Origin: Aridibacter famidurans
Lineage (GTDB): Bacteria > Acidobacteriota > Blastocatellia > Pyrinomonadales > Pyrinomonadaceae
Direction: 5' to 3'
NCBI GenBank assembly: GCA_024103495.1
Contig: JAGFIQ010000082.1
Span: 1 to 39,868, forward strand
Length of the DNA stretch: 39,868 nucleotides
Part shown: in pieces, positions 1 to 8,386 of the stretch
Numbering within the stretch: the stretch's first letter is position 1
How the letters are laid out: each line of letters opens with the position of its first letter
Notes under the pieces: generated by a model
The model's database searches: none
Seen by the model: only the letters and a program-made list of their open reading frames with translations
Told to the model about the DNA's origin: nothing
Position numbers and translations under genes: made by a program

Positions 1-1128
1 GGGACCTATACGTTCAGGGATTCCGCTGCCGGAACGAATTGGTGGACAGCGGCGGCGGAGAATGTCAACGAGATCCCTGTGGGAGCTTACCGTTCGACCG
101 TTCCCGGTCCTTTGGCATCGATCAACAGCGCGCCTGTGACGGAGATGAACACAACATTCTCAGGGGTCGCAAACCCGAACGGGACATGGATCCTGAGGCT
201 CAACGACGCGAATTTTGAGGATGTAGGTCAGATCGACGCCGCGACTTTGACGATCAATTCGTTGACGACCCCCGGCGGCGCATATCTCGATTTTGACGGT
301 GACGGCAAGACCGATGTGTCGGTGTTCCGGCCCTCGCCGGAACCGCCCGGAAGCGCTTCCCAGTGGTGGCTCTTGAAGAGCGCCGACGATTCGACCCGCG
401 GCCTCAACTTCGGACTCTCGAGCGACACGCCGATCCCTGCGGATTTCACAGGGGACGGCAAGACCGACATCGCGTTCTTCCGCCCCTCGACCGGGGAATG
501 GTTCGTACTTCGAAGCGAGGACGACTCTTTCTTCGCCTTCCCGTTCGGAGCGAACGGCGACGTTCCCGCACCCGGAGATTTTGACGGAGACGGCATCGAC
601 GATCCGGCGGTATTCAGGCCCTCGATCGCTACCTGGTTTATCTATCGGTCTTCGGACGGTGAGGTCAACGCGGTCGCCTTCGGGGTCGCTGAAGACATTC
701 CGACGATCGCTGACTTTGACGGCGACGATGTCGACGACATCGCGGTCTTCAGACCTTCCGTTCAGCAGTGGTGGCAGCTTCGGTCTTCGGACGGCCCGAT
801 CGGATATTCGTTCGGGTCGCCGGAAGACAAGGTGACGGTCGGGGATTACACGGGTGACGGAAAAGCCGACCTTGCGTTCTTCAGGCCGTCTCTCTCGACC
901 TGGTACGTCGTACGAAGCGAGGATCCTTCGTTCTTCGCCTTCCCTTGGGGGGCCGACGGCGACATACCGGCTCCGGGCGATTATGACGGCGACGGAACGA
1001 CCGATCCCGCGGTTTACAGGCCCTCGGATACTACGTGGTACATTCTCGGATCGACGAGCGGGTTTGAAGCAGTCCAGTTTGGGGTCGCGGGCGACAGGCC
1101 TCTGCCGAGCCTGAAGGTGATCCCCTAG
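1..1128 (+). CDS. Secreted P-domain / VCBS (FG-GAP) repeat protein, 5' end missing
   Basis: Open from the window edge in frame 1, so the start and any signal peptide lie upstream. The first ~90 visible residues end in GTWILRLNDANFEDVGQI, the usual end of a proprotein-convertase P-domain beta sandwich. Six VCBS/FG-GAP propeller blades of about 45 residues follow, each with a DxDGDGxxD calcium loop, the consensus FRPS, then W..(L/V)RS and an (F/W)G turn. Blades 2-3 and 5-6 are closer to each other than to their neighbours, which suggests duplication of a three-blade unit. The protein ends at ...LKVIP with no anchor or sorting domain. Proteins of this kind are exported and are thought to mediate adhesion or ligand binding; no enzymatic domain is visible in this part. 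A terminator follows the stop. Confident for architecture, not for function. Confidence 0.85.
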   Translation, partial: GTYTFRDSAAGTNWWTAAAENVNEIPVGAYRSTVPGPLASINSAPVTEMNTTFSGVANPNGTWILRLNDANFEDVGQIDAATLTINSLTTPGGAYLDFDGDGKTDVSVFRPSPEPPGSASQWWLLKSADDSTRGLNFGLSSDTPIPADFTGDGKTDIAFFRPSTGEWFVLRSEDDSFFAFPFGANGDVPAPGDFDGDGIDDPAVFRPSIATWFIYRSSDGEVNAVAFGVAEDIPTIADFDGDDVDDIAVFRPSVQQWWQLRSSDGPIGYSFGSPEDKVTVGDYTGDGKADLAFFRPSLSTWYVVRSEDPSFFAFPWGADGDIPAPGDYDGDGTTDPAVYRPSDTTWYILGSTSGFEAVQFGVAGDRPLPSLKVIP

Positions 1129-1149
1129 TTCAATCCTTATGAAACGAAA

Positions 1150-1181
1150 GACCGCCCTTCGTAAGACGAGGGCGGTTTTTT
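1150..1181. terminator. Rho-independent terminator, usable from both sides
   Basis: An ACCGCCCT-type stem closes on AGGGCGGT around a short loop and is followed by TTTTTT on the plus strand. It lies between the convergent VCBS-repeat gene and rsmA; the minus-strand T tract is weaker and interrupted. Confidence 0.85.
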
Positions 1182-1202
1182 GATGAACACCATTTGCTAT
1201 TC

Positions 1203-2045
1203 TCAGCCGAATATCACTGCTAACAACAAGGTCCAGTCCTCTTCGGTCAAAGCCTCGGCGCGTTTCGAAGGGGCGATGCCGGCTTTCTCCAGCACCGCTT
1301 CCGAACCGCCTTTCCGATCGATCTTTTCGCGCAGCGAAGCCGGGGCTGCGTCGAGATTGTTCTTCAGGGTTTTTCTTTTCTGCCTGAATGCCGCGCTGGC
1401 GAGTTCTTCAAACCCGGTATCATTTTCCCGCCCGTCATCAACCCGCTTCGTTCTCAGCCTGACCACCGCGCTCTCTACCTTTGGCACGGGCCGGAATGCG
1501 CCGGACGGGACGTCGAATAGCCTTTCCGTGTCGAATCCCCTTTCGATAAGGACCGTAAGAAAGCCTCTTGCACTGTCTCCCGGCGGCGCCGTGATCCTCT
1601 CTGCGACCTCCTTTTGAAGCATCACCACAAGTTCCGAGAACAGGTCCCTGTTTGCGAACAGTTTTCGAAGGATGGGCGTGGATACGTAATACGGCAGATT
1701 GGCCGCAACTCTCGCGGTCCCGTCCCCGATGATATCCCCTAGATCGGTCGCCAGAATATCGCCGGTCACGAGCCGGAAACGCTCCTCGCTTCCATATTCA
1801 CTCTCAAGCAGGACCGATAGATCCTCGTCTATCTCGACAGCCGTAACCCGTGCGCCGGTTTCGAGCAATTTTGAGGTGAGCGCGCCCCTTCCCGGTCCGA
1901 TCTCGATCACGCGGTCGCCTTCCGAAAGACCGAGCGCAGATACGATCCTCGAAACATAGCTCCGGTCCACAAGGAAGTTCTGCCCGAGCGACTTCTTCGC
2001 GTAGGGCCTCATGCGTTGTGATGTCTTGTCCTTGCGATCTCCCAT
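1203..2045 (-). CDS. rsmA: 16S rRNA (adenine1518-N6/adenine1519-N6)-dimethyltransferase RsmA/KsgA
   Basis: Dimethylates the two adjacent adenines in the 3'-terminal helix of 16S rRNA late in 30S assembly, using S-adenosylmethionine. The 280 residues match the family's usual length. The RNA-binding start KKSLGQNFL is at residues 17-25, SAM motif I EIGPGRGALT at 48-57, the acidic EID at 71-73, GD at 95-96, and the catalytic N-L-P-Y-Y motif at 116-120. The C-terminal helical domain is intact. Met12, just before the conserved RPYAKKSLGQNFL, is a possible alternative start; neither start has a clear Shine-Dalgarno. It is the last gene of ftsY-ribD-rsmA, 19 nt behind ribD. Confidence 0.95.
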   Translation of the reverse strand: MGDRKDKTSQRMRPYAKKSLGQNFLVDRSYVSRIVSALGLSEGDRVIEIGPGRGALTSKLLETGARVTAVEIDEDLSVLLESEYGSEERFRLVTGDILATDLGDIIGDGTARVAANLPYYVSTPILRKLFANRDLFSELVVMLQKEVAERITAPPGDSARGFLTVLIERGFDTERLFDVPSGAFRPVPKVESAVVRLRTKRVDDGRENDTGFEELASAAFRQKRKTLKNNLDAAPASLREKIDRKGGSEAVLEKAGIAPSKRAEALTEEDWTLLLAVIFG

Positions 2046-2064
2046 TGTCGGGAAAAAGAACTCG

Positions 2065-3183
2065 TCAGGCGGGGTAGCCTGTGACCATCAGGTCGGGGCC
2101 GGCCTGTTGGACCGTGATGTCCTTAAGCCGGAAAGCTTCGGCAAGCCTGTCTGCTCCTTCGCCGCCGACTGAGGTCGGCGCCTTCGCTCCGCCGATCACG
2201 ACTGGCGCGATGAAGAACGTGAACTTGTCGACCAGGCCGGAATCCGCAAACGAGCCCGCGACCGACGCGCCTCCTTCGACAAGCACGCTTGTGATCCTCC
2301 GCCGGTACAGCTCCCCGAGAACCGCTTTGGTATCACGGGGACCGCCTTCGACGACCGCCACTTCCGCTCCTTTCGATCTGAATGTCTCTGCCTTCTCCGG
2401 CTCCGGATCCCGCGCTATGAAAAGCGTCGGATGTTCATCCGCGGTCGCAACTACTGCTGATCCCGCAGCGGTGCGAAGCCGGGAGTCCAGAACGACCCGA
2501 AGAAGTCCCCGGTCCCTCGGGCCGCCCGTTCTGTCGGTAAGCGAGGGATCGTCTGCGGCGATGGTCTGTGCACCCACGAGGATCGCGTCGTACTCGTACC
2601 GGAGCTTTTGGCCTTCGGCACGCGCTTCGACTGAAGTGATCCACTTCGAATCGCCTGAAACTGTCGCGGTCTTGCCGTCGAGCGACATCGCGGTCTTCAG
2701 GTGCACGAACGGCCTTTTATTCCTGTGCCAGCAGATGAACTTTTCGTTCTGCTTCTCCGCAGCTTCTCGAAGGATTCCGGTGACGACCTCGACGCCTGCA
2801 TTCCTGAGCTCCTCGAATCCCTTGCCTGAAACAAGCGGGTTCGGATCCTCGATCGGGCAGACGACCCTCCGGATACCAGCATTGATCAGCACCTCAGTGC
2901 ACGGCGGCGTCCTTCCGTGATGAGCGTGCGGTTCCAGAGATACGTAGGCCGTTCCCCCGCGAGATCTTTCGCCTGCCTGCCTAAGCGCGGCGATCTCCGC
3001 ATGGGTGACCTCGCTGAAGATGTACGAGCCCTCGCCGACGATCTGGCCTTCCGCGGAAACGATGACGCATCCCACAAGCGGGCTCGGCGACACCCGCCCG
3101 ATCCCTTCAGAAGCAAGCTCCAGCGCGCGGCTTGTGAGCGCTTCATCTGTCATTCCGGGTACCTTTACGGTCGATTCCTGCAC
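2065..3183 (-). CDS. ribD: Bifunctional riboflavin biosynthesis protein RibD (deaminase/reductase)
   Basis: Carries out two steps of riboflavin synthesis: deamination of the diaminohydroxyphosphoribosylaminopyrimidine made from GTP, then NADPH-dependent reduction of the ribosyl side chain. The deaminase domain (about 11-150) has HAE at 61-63 and PPC at 93-95. The reductase domain (about 152-372) starts at PFVHLKTAMSLDGKTA. Odd point: the first zinc-ligand cysteine of the LEPC..HGRTPPC motif is His86 here (codon 2926-2928, read LEPHAHHGRTPPC). The GTG at 3183 has AGGA six bases upstream and an in-frame stop just above it. The ATG at codon 11 fits the family's N-terminus (MTDEALTSRAL) and is a reasonable alternative. 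It lies 9 nt behind ftsY in the same operon. Confidence 0.93.
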   Translation of the reverse strand: MQESTVKVPGMTDEALTSRALELASEGIGRVSPSPLVGCVIVSAEGQIVGEGSYIFSEVTHAEIAALRQAGERSRGGTAYVSLEPHAHHGRTPPCTEVLINAGIRRVVCPIEDPNPLVSGKGFEELRNAGVEVVTGILREAAEKQNEKFICWHRNKRPFVHLKTAMSLDGKTATVSGDSKWITSVEARAEGQKLRYEYDAILVGAQTIAADDPSLTDRTGGPRDRGLLRVVLDSRLRTAAGSAVVATADEHPTLFIARDPEPEKAETFRSKGAEVAVVEGGPRDTKAVLGELYRRRITSVLVEGGASVAGSFADSGLVDKFTFFIAPVVIGGAKAPTSVGGEGADRLAEAFRLKDITVQQAGPDLMVTGYPA

Positions 3184-3192
3184 GCGTCATCC

Positions 3193-4227
3193 TCAGGCGA
3201 ATAGCCCGTTTACATAATCCTCCGGATCAAAGACCATAAGATCGTCTGCCTTTTCTCCGATGCCCACATAACGGATCGGAAGGTCGAGCTCCTTCGATAT
3301 CGCGACGGCGATCCCGCCTTTCGCAGTGCCGTCAAGTTTGGTAAGTACGATCCCGGTCACATCGGCGACCTTCATAAACTGCCTCGCCTGCTCGAGCCCG
3401 TTCTGGCCCGTCACTGCATCGATTACAAGCAGGGTCTCGTGGGGCGCCTCCTCAACTTCCCTTCCGGCAACGCGCTTCATCTTCTCAAGCTCAGCCATAA
3501 GGTTCGCCTTGTTGTGGAGCCGTCCGGCGGTATCAACGATCAACACATCCGCTTCTCGCGCCTTTGCCGACTTCAGAGCGTCGAAAAGCACCGCGGCAGG
3601 ATCGGTTCCCTGCTTCTGCTGGATGATCGGGACTCCCGCCCTCTGCGACCAGATCTCGAGCTGCTCCGAGGCGGCGGCACGGAACGTGTCTGCCGCACAG
3701 ATCATCACCTCGTTCTGCTCCTGCTTGATCCTCTGCGCGAGCTTTCCTATGGTAGTGGTCTTTCCGACACCGTTAACTCCGACCACCATCAGGACATAGG
3801 GCTTGACCGCTTTCGGGGCTTCAGTTTCTGACCCTACCCCCTTCTTCCCCGCCGACCGCAGGATTGACAGGAGTTCGTTTCTGATCGCTGTCTTCAGTGC
3901 GTCAAGGTCCCGGATCTCATCACGCGAAACCCCTTTCCTGACAGTCTCGATGATCTGAAAAGTTGTAGAAACGCCGATGTCGGTGGAGATAAGCATCTCC
4001 TCGAGCTCGTCGAGAAATCCTTCGTCGATCTTCTTCCGGCTCTCGAATACCGTATCGAGGCGGTTGTTTATCGAATCTCGCGTTCTCGAGATCGCGTTGT
4101 TGAAGCGGACCCCGAACTCCCGCTCGACACGTTTTTCTTCTTCCTTGAGCTCTTCGATCGACTTGTCGAGGCCCAGCACCGAGGACGAGAACTTGTCCTC
4201 TTTGCTCCTTCTTCGCCAAAACGCCAT
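3193..4227 (-). CDS. ftsY: Signal recognition particle receptor FtsY
   Basis: SRP-receptor GTPase that docks ribosome-SRP-nascent chain complexes at the Sec translocon. The 344 residues have a short charged N-terminus (the long acidic A domain of enterobacteria is absent), the helical N domain at about 40-130 and the G domain after that. GTPase motifs are G1 GVNGVGKTT (150-158), [11 protein letters not shown] (180-190), DTAGR (232-236) and TKLDG (296-300). The protein ends in the usual amphipathic region ...[11 protein letters not shown]. It is the first gene of the ftsY-ribD-rsmA operon, with a good promoter about 60 nt upstream. There is no clear Shine-Dalgarno close to the ATG. Confidence 0.96.
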   Translation of the reverse strand: MAFWRRRSKEDKFSSSVLGLDKSIEELKEEEKRVEREFGVRFNNAISRTRDSINNRLDTVFESRKKIDEGFLDELEEMLISTDIGVSTTFQIIETVRKGVSRDEIRDLDALKTAIRNELLSILRSAGKKGVGSETEAPKAVKPYVLMVVGVNGVGKTTTIGKLAQRIKQEQNEVMICAADTFRAAASEQLEIWSQRAGVPIIQQKQGTDPAAVLFDALKSAKAREADVLIVDTAGRLHNKANLMAELEKMKRVAGREVEEAPHETLLVIDAVTGQNGLEQARQFMKVADVTGIVLTKLDGTAKGGIAVAISKELDLPIRYVGIGEKADDLMVFDPEDYVNGLFA

Positions 4228-4287
4228 AAGTTCAGAAGCCGGAGGTTAGATCCTCCCGGGAGTTTACTCTTGAATCGTAAACTGTAG

Positions 4288-4316
4288 ATTATAGACAGGC
4301 GGCGAAGTCGGGACAA
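4288..4316 (-). promoter_or_regulatory. Sigma70-type promoter of ftsY-ribD-rsmA
   Basis: On the minus strand, TTGTCC (4311-4316) is separated by exactly 17 nt from a perfect TATAAT (4288-4293). The predicted transcript start is about 55 nt before the ftsY ATG. Confidence 0.75.
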
Positions 4317-4785
4317 ACACGGGGGCATTGACCATCGATCATTGACCATTAAGTCGCGCCTTCGGCGCTGCGGGTGTCGGGGTCTTTGCAGAAACGCAAC
4401 CGACAGGGAGCGTGCCTGCGATCATTGATCGGTGCTCATCGATCATTGAACGATTAAGAGTCGCGCAGCGACGACCTGCCTTTAGCCGTGGGTGGAGCGA
4501 AGCGGAACCTACGGGACGCGACGCGTTGTCCGCGCATCGCGAAGCGATTGCGTGATTCGGACCCGTATCTTCCGGCTTCGCTCAGGGCGTCTGCCGGGTT
4601 CGCGCATCGCGCTCAATGCAGCGCGGAGCGCTGCTCTAAACGGGGGCGGGCTCCGGGTTGCGCCTTCAACTGCACCGGGAGTTAAAATCCGTCGCCACTC
4701 CGTTGCGATCGACCGCAGGACGTCTCCTTTGGGAGACCGGATCTTTGCCTCAGGCCCCAGTACCCATCACTCATCGCTCCGGCGA
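4317..4785. repeat. Non-coding island with many short hairpins and direct repeats
   Basis: No convincing gene. A pair of direct repeats starting ATCGATCATTGA, continuing to TTAAG and ending TCGCGC lies at 4334-4360 and 4438-4466; each runs into a short perfect hairpin (4356-4368, GCGCC/GGCGC; 4460-4472, GTCGC/GCGAC). Further hairpins are a nested one at 4486-4514 (CCGTGGGT pairing with ACCTACGG), ATCGC-GAA-GCGAT at 4536-4548, GCAGCGC-GGA-GCGCTGC at 4618-4634 followed by CTAAACGG at 4636-4643, and GTCTCC/GGAGAC at 4722-4737. Most loops are three bases. The CTAAACGG tail recurs twice in the island near 37200. This resembles REP-like palindromic repeats; no transposase is visible here. Confidence 0.6.
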
Positions 4786-6414
4786 CTATCCCCTGTACAG
4801 CGCCAGCTTCTCGGAGTTCTTGTACAGCGCGTAGCCAAGAACTACCGCGAAAACAACCGAGAAATAGAACGTAGCAAAACCGCCGAAGAATTTTGCAGGC
4901 AAATTCCCGAACGCGGGAAGATCGAACGGCAGGAAGACGATGCCCAGGATCGCGCCTATGATCCCGGAAGCGATCGAGATAAGGAATGCCATCACAAGGA
5001 TCTTCACGTAGTCGAGCCCCAGATGCCTGATCGTATCCAGTCCGACCAGAGGGTTGAGCGTCGCCGTGAACGACCTTGTGTAGCCTGCTACAGCGCAGGC
5101 CGCAGGAAAATAGAATAAGCCCCAAAGCAGTGCGAGCCCCGCGAGGAGCAGGAACACTCCCGCAACCTGTATGAACTGCCAGACCATTGCCTGAAGCTGG
5201 GCTTCCTGCTGCTCCGGGCTCGGACCTACGACGGATTCAAGTTGCTGGCCTCTGTAGTTTTCGGCCATCTCGTTGAGCCGCATGAACTCGGCCTCTTCGT
5301 CAAGGCTCGCCCGCTGTGTATCGGTAAGGCCGTCTTCACCTACCTCGACTCCGAGCGTCTGGTTCTGTTCTCTCGCCTTCTCGATGATCGCCTTGAGATG
5401 TTCGGGCGTTTGCCCATTGTCCTCCGCGAGCATTTCCATCGCCGGATCCATCGCGGGCGTCATCGCGCTGGTGAAAGAAGACCACGCGTACCAGACCATT
5501 CCAACGACCAGAAGTATCAAGAGACCGAACGAGGAAATGTAGACCGCGATGCTCAGGAACAGCGGATGGACGACGTCATCCCAGAGCGAGAAGTCGTCAA
5601 AGCTCGGCATGAAATCCTTTCCGATGTTGCCTTGCGAGAAATTATCGACCGTGTTCGCGAGCACTCCGAACGTGAGCGCGTTGGCAAGCATGAAGCAGAT
5701 CAAGGCCGCGGCAACAAGGAAGATGCTGCCTATCGATCCGGCTCCCTGTCCTATCGTGAGGATCGCGAAAAGGAAGCCTCCGATCAGAAGGCTCGATTTG
5801 TACTTGAACGGATATGCGATCGCGCTTCCAAAATCGTCGAACCCGAAACCTGCCTCGATATCAGCACGGAAACGTCGTTCGGATTCCATAGTCTTTGCGG
5901 CTTCCTGCGCATCCTTGCACATCGCGCCGCAATAGGGACAGAGCCTGACGGTCGCTCCGAAGCCTTCGGGGCATTCGGAGCAAAAGGGATGGTGACACGC
6001 CGAACAGATGTAGCGCGTCGGGACCTCCGGATGAATGCTGCAGAATTCATGGGCCTGGACCGCTTCCTGTTGAGGTTCCGCCGCAGGCATCTCAGGCTGT
6101 TCAGAATTCTGCCAGGTACCGTGCAGATCCGCCTGCGGAAGCCCGGTTTCCGGGGACGACATTTCGGTTCCGGGTTCTTCGGCAACGGTGGTCGTGACAG
6201 TTACGGACGGGACCGCGCGCCCTTCTGCCTTCGCATTGAAAAAAGGGACGAGCGCGGGCACTTTCCCGGCCTCAAGCCAGCGCAGTTCGCCTCTTCGGAC
6301 CTTGTCCGTTTCAAGCAGGGCGTTGTCGGCTATCCAGCCCGGCAACTCGCCAAAAGTCGTATCGTAGATCTGTCCGTTGACATCGACCTGCCACGCTTCT
6401 TCAGGATTCCTCAT
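4786..6414 (-). CDS. B-box zinc-finger multipass membrane protein of unknown function
   Basis: 542 residues. Residues 1-60 resemble a GYF_2/DUF4339-like input module (W-x-V...G-x-I-Y...G-E-L..W), followed by a low-complexity linker. A zinc module at 124-168 reads C-S-I-H...C-S-A-C...C-S-E-C...C-P-Y-C, similar to a B-box. From about 205 come hydrophobic segments: 205-225, 230-255, 285-315, 410-430, 460-490 and a pair near the C-terminus. An acidic, Gln-rich soluble stretch at about 320-400 separates two membrane halves. The Yip1/DUF4013-like membrane region suggests a structural or membrane-sensing role, but I do not recognise a function. It is the last gene of the minus-strand signalling cluster, 80 nt behind the HD-GYP gene, with GGTGAAG as a plausible ribosome-binding site. 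Confidence 0.75.
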   Translation of the reverse strand: MRNPEEAWQVDVNGQIYDTTFGELPGWIADNALLETDKVRRGELRWLEAGKVPALVPFFNAKAEGRAVPSVTVTTTVAEEPGTEMSSPETGLPQADLHGTWQNSEQPEMPAAEPQQEAVQAHEFCSIHPEVPTRYICSACHHPFCSECPEGFGATVRLCPYCGAMCKDAQEAAKTMESERRFRADIEAGFGFDDFGSAIAYPFKYKSSLLIGGFLFAILTIGQGAGSIGSIFLVAAALICFMLANALTFGVLANTVDNFSQGNIGKDFMPSFDDFSLWDDVVHPLFLSIAVYISSFGLLILLVVGMVWYAWSSFTSAMTPAMDPAMEMLAEDNGQTPEHLKAIIEKAREQNQTLGVEVGEDGLTDTQRASLDEEAEFMRLNEMAENYRGQQLESVVGPSPEQQEAQLQAMVWQFIQVAGVFLLLAGLALLWGLFYFPAACAVAGYTRSFTATLNPLVGLDTIRHLGLDYVKILVMAFLISIASGIIGAILGIVFLPFDLPAFGNLPAKFFGGFATFYFSVVFAVVLGYALYKNSEKLALYRG

Positions 6415-6494
6415 TGGAACTCTTCACCTTCCGGTCAGTTTTGCTTTATTTGCTTGACCCGCGAGTCGAGCGGCGGATCTCGGTTCGCGACAGG

Positions 6495-8300
6495 TCAGGC
6501 GACCCGTCTCGATACTTCTTCGTCATCGGGTACAGGCTGTCTGGAGAATTCCTTCAGCTTCACACGCCCGACGCCTATCTGGCCGTCGGAACACGCCCTT
6601 CGGAGCGCGTTTACCACGCCGGGGTCATATCTTGTCCCGACATAGGACTCGATCACCTCGAGCGCCTGTTCGAGCCCCATTCCTTTCGAGTACGGGTGGT
6701 CGATCGTCATTGCGTCGAAGGTGTCGGCGACCGAAACGATCTTCGCCTGAAGCGGGATCTGTTCATCGGTAAGCCCCTGCGGATAGCCCTGTCCGTTCAC
6801 CATCTCGTGGTGCATGTACATTCCCGGCAGGAAGTCCTTCATAGCCGGAATGTTCTTCATGATCTTGTAGCCCTCCTGAGGATGGGTCTTCATGATCTCG
6901 TACTCTTCATCTGTGAGAGCGGCCGGCTTCTTGAGGATAGCGTCGTCGATGCCGATCTTTCCTACATCATGCAGGAGCGCGCTGATACGCAAGGTCTCGA
7001 GCTCTTCCTCGCCCATTCCGAGCCTCTGCCCGATCGCCACCGAGACTCTCGTAACTCGTTCGGAATGACCGCGCGTGTAGCGGTCCTTTCCGTCGATCGC
7101 GGCGGCAAGCGCCTTGACCGTCCCGACGAACAGTTCGCGGTTCTCTTTGGCCGCCTTTGCGAGCTTAGCGATGTAGTCCTCGAGCTCGTCGCTCATCGTG
7201 TTGAACGCGGCGCCGAGAGTTCCGATCTCGGTAATGCTCTTCGTCTCGATCCGCGTCGAAAGGTCGCCTGAAGCGATCTTCTGCGCGACGCTCACGAGAT
7301 TGAGTATGGGAAGCGAAAGCTGACGGGCGGAGAAGAGTCCCAAAAGAAGGGCCAGGAGCGCGAACGCAAGGCTGATCAGCCACGTCTGCCGTCGCATCTC
7401 TCCCACAGAGGCGAGGGCCTTGCTCTCTTCCTGCATCACCATCACGCCGAATTTAAGCTGGTCGACAAGATTCGCCGTCGAGTACGCACCGATCATCTCG
7501 TGCTCGACGCCTTCGTGAAGCAGCGTGAACGGCAGAAGCGCGGACTGGATCTGGTCTTTTGTCTCAGACCACTCGCCCACGATGCGGATCTCGGAAAGCT
7601 GCCTTCGGCTCGACATGACCGACGAGTTCGGGTGATAGATCGGCTTCCCGGACTCATCAACGACGAATATGATCGGAAGTCCCGATTCCCAAAGCTCGGC
7701 CTCGCTGACGGGCCTCTCTGAAGCGATGGCGGATATGCTGTTGAGCGAGACTACGGCGACCACCGCGGCCGAAAGGTTGCCGTTCTGCAGCACAGGGACC
7801 GCGATCGTGAAGACCACTTCTCCCGTCCGCGGTATCATCTGCGGCTGGCCGATCGATATCGGCGAGTCCGAGATCTGCCCCAGAACGCTTTCGGAAAGCC
7901 TTTCAATTTCTTCCCGCTTGATGACCTCGGCGCGAAATGCCGAAAGCGATTCTCCCGCAAGAGGTTTGATCAGAAGCGCGAGCAGCTGTGGGCGCTCCTC
8001 GAGGGTCGAACTGAGCTCGTCCTGTGTCTGTACCGAAGAAAGAAGAGTCTCGTCGTCGGCGATCTCGAGCGCCCTTGCGAAGCTTCGGACCAGTTCCACG
8101 TAGCTTTGCCCGAACAGTTCGATCTGGCGGGCCTTGTCCTGTACAAGCTGCGTCTGGTACCTTCCCTCGGCCGAACGGAGTTCCCTTGCGCTTTGCTCTG
8201 ACAGAAACCAGCCCGTGATCAAAAGCGGTGCCACGCCGACAAAGACGAGGGTCAGCGTAACGATATACTTCAGGCTAATGAATCGTTTCTTGGAGGCCAT
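6495..8300 (-). CDS. Membrane HD-GYP phosphodiesterase with Cache-like sensor and HAMP
   Basis: Predicted to hydrolyse cyclic di-GMP in response to an extracytoplasmic signal. From the ATG at 8300 it is 601 residues: TM1 at about 10-33, a periplasmic dCache-like sensor at 40-275, TM2 at 306-326, HAMP at about 325-375 and an HD-GYP domain at about 395-585. Catalytic signatures are HDVGKIGI (H444, D445), HPQEGYKIM, HHEMVNGQGYP (GYP at 505-507) and DTFDAMT, all as in active family members. A TTG further upstream (8342) is in frame but overlaps the promoter at 8342-8371, so the ATG at 8300 is preferred. It lies in a cluster with FHA, kinase and phosphatase genes, which suggests crosstalk between Ser/Thr phosphorylation and c-di-GMP. 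Confidence 0.9.
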   Translation of the reverse strand: MASKKRFISLKYIVTLTLVFVGVAPLLITGWFLSEQSARELRSAEGRYQTQLVQDKARQIELFGQSYVELVRSFARALEIADDETLLSSVQTQDELSSTLEERPQLLALLIKPLAGESLSAFRAEVIKREEIERLSESVLGQISDSPISIGQPQMIPRTGEVVFTIAVPVLQNGNLSAAVVAVVSLNSISAIASERPVSEAELWESGLPIIFVVDESGKPIYHPNSSVMSSRRQLSEIRIVGEWSETKDQIQSALLPFTLLHEGVEHEMIGAYSTANLVDQLKFGVMVMQEESKALASVGEMRRQTWLISLAFALLALLLGLFSARQLSLPILNLVSVAQKIASGDLSTRIETKSITEIGTLGAAFNTMSDELEDYIAKLAKAAKENRELFVGTVKALAAAIDGKDRYTRGHSERVTRVSVAIGQRLGMGEEELETLRISALLHDVGKIGIDDAILKKPAALTDEEYEIMKTHPQEGYKIMKNIPAMKDFLPGMYMHHEMVNGQGYPQGLTDEQIPLQAKIVSVADTFDAMTIDHPYSKGMGLEQALEVIESYVGTRYDPGVVNALRRACSDGQIGVGRVKLKEFSRQPVPDDEEVSRRVA

Positions 8301-8341
8301 TGGGGAAATCGCGGAGGGGAAGGGAGGATCCGCTATTCCCA

Positions 8342-8371
8342 ATGATAGGACAACCGTCTAAGGGCGGTCAA
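8342..8371 (-). promoter_or_regulatory. Sigma70-type promoter of the HD-GYP gene
   Basis: On the minus strand TTGACC (8366-8371), an 18-nt spacer and TATCAT (8342-8347). The predicted start is about 35 nt before the ATG at 8300. The HD-GYP gene can therefore be transcribed apart from the upstream phosphatase. Confidence 0.65.
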
Positions 8372-8386
8372 CAGGTTTAAACAGTT

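Noticed and set aside
4492..5118. Plus-strand open frame covering the repeat island
   Set aside because: Built from hairpin repeats in its first half and antisense to a real gene in its second; Arg-rich low-quality composition and no ribosome-binding site.
5242..6645. Long plus-strand open frame opposite the B-box membrane protein gene
   Set aside because: Antisense shadow spanning the end of one minus-strand gene and the start of the next; no start signal or recognisable domain.
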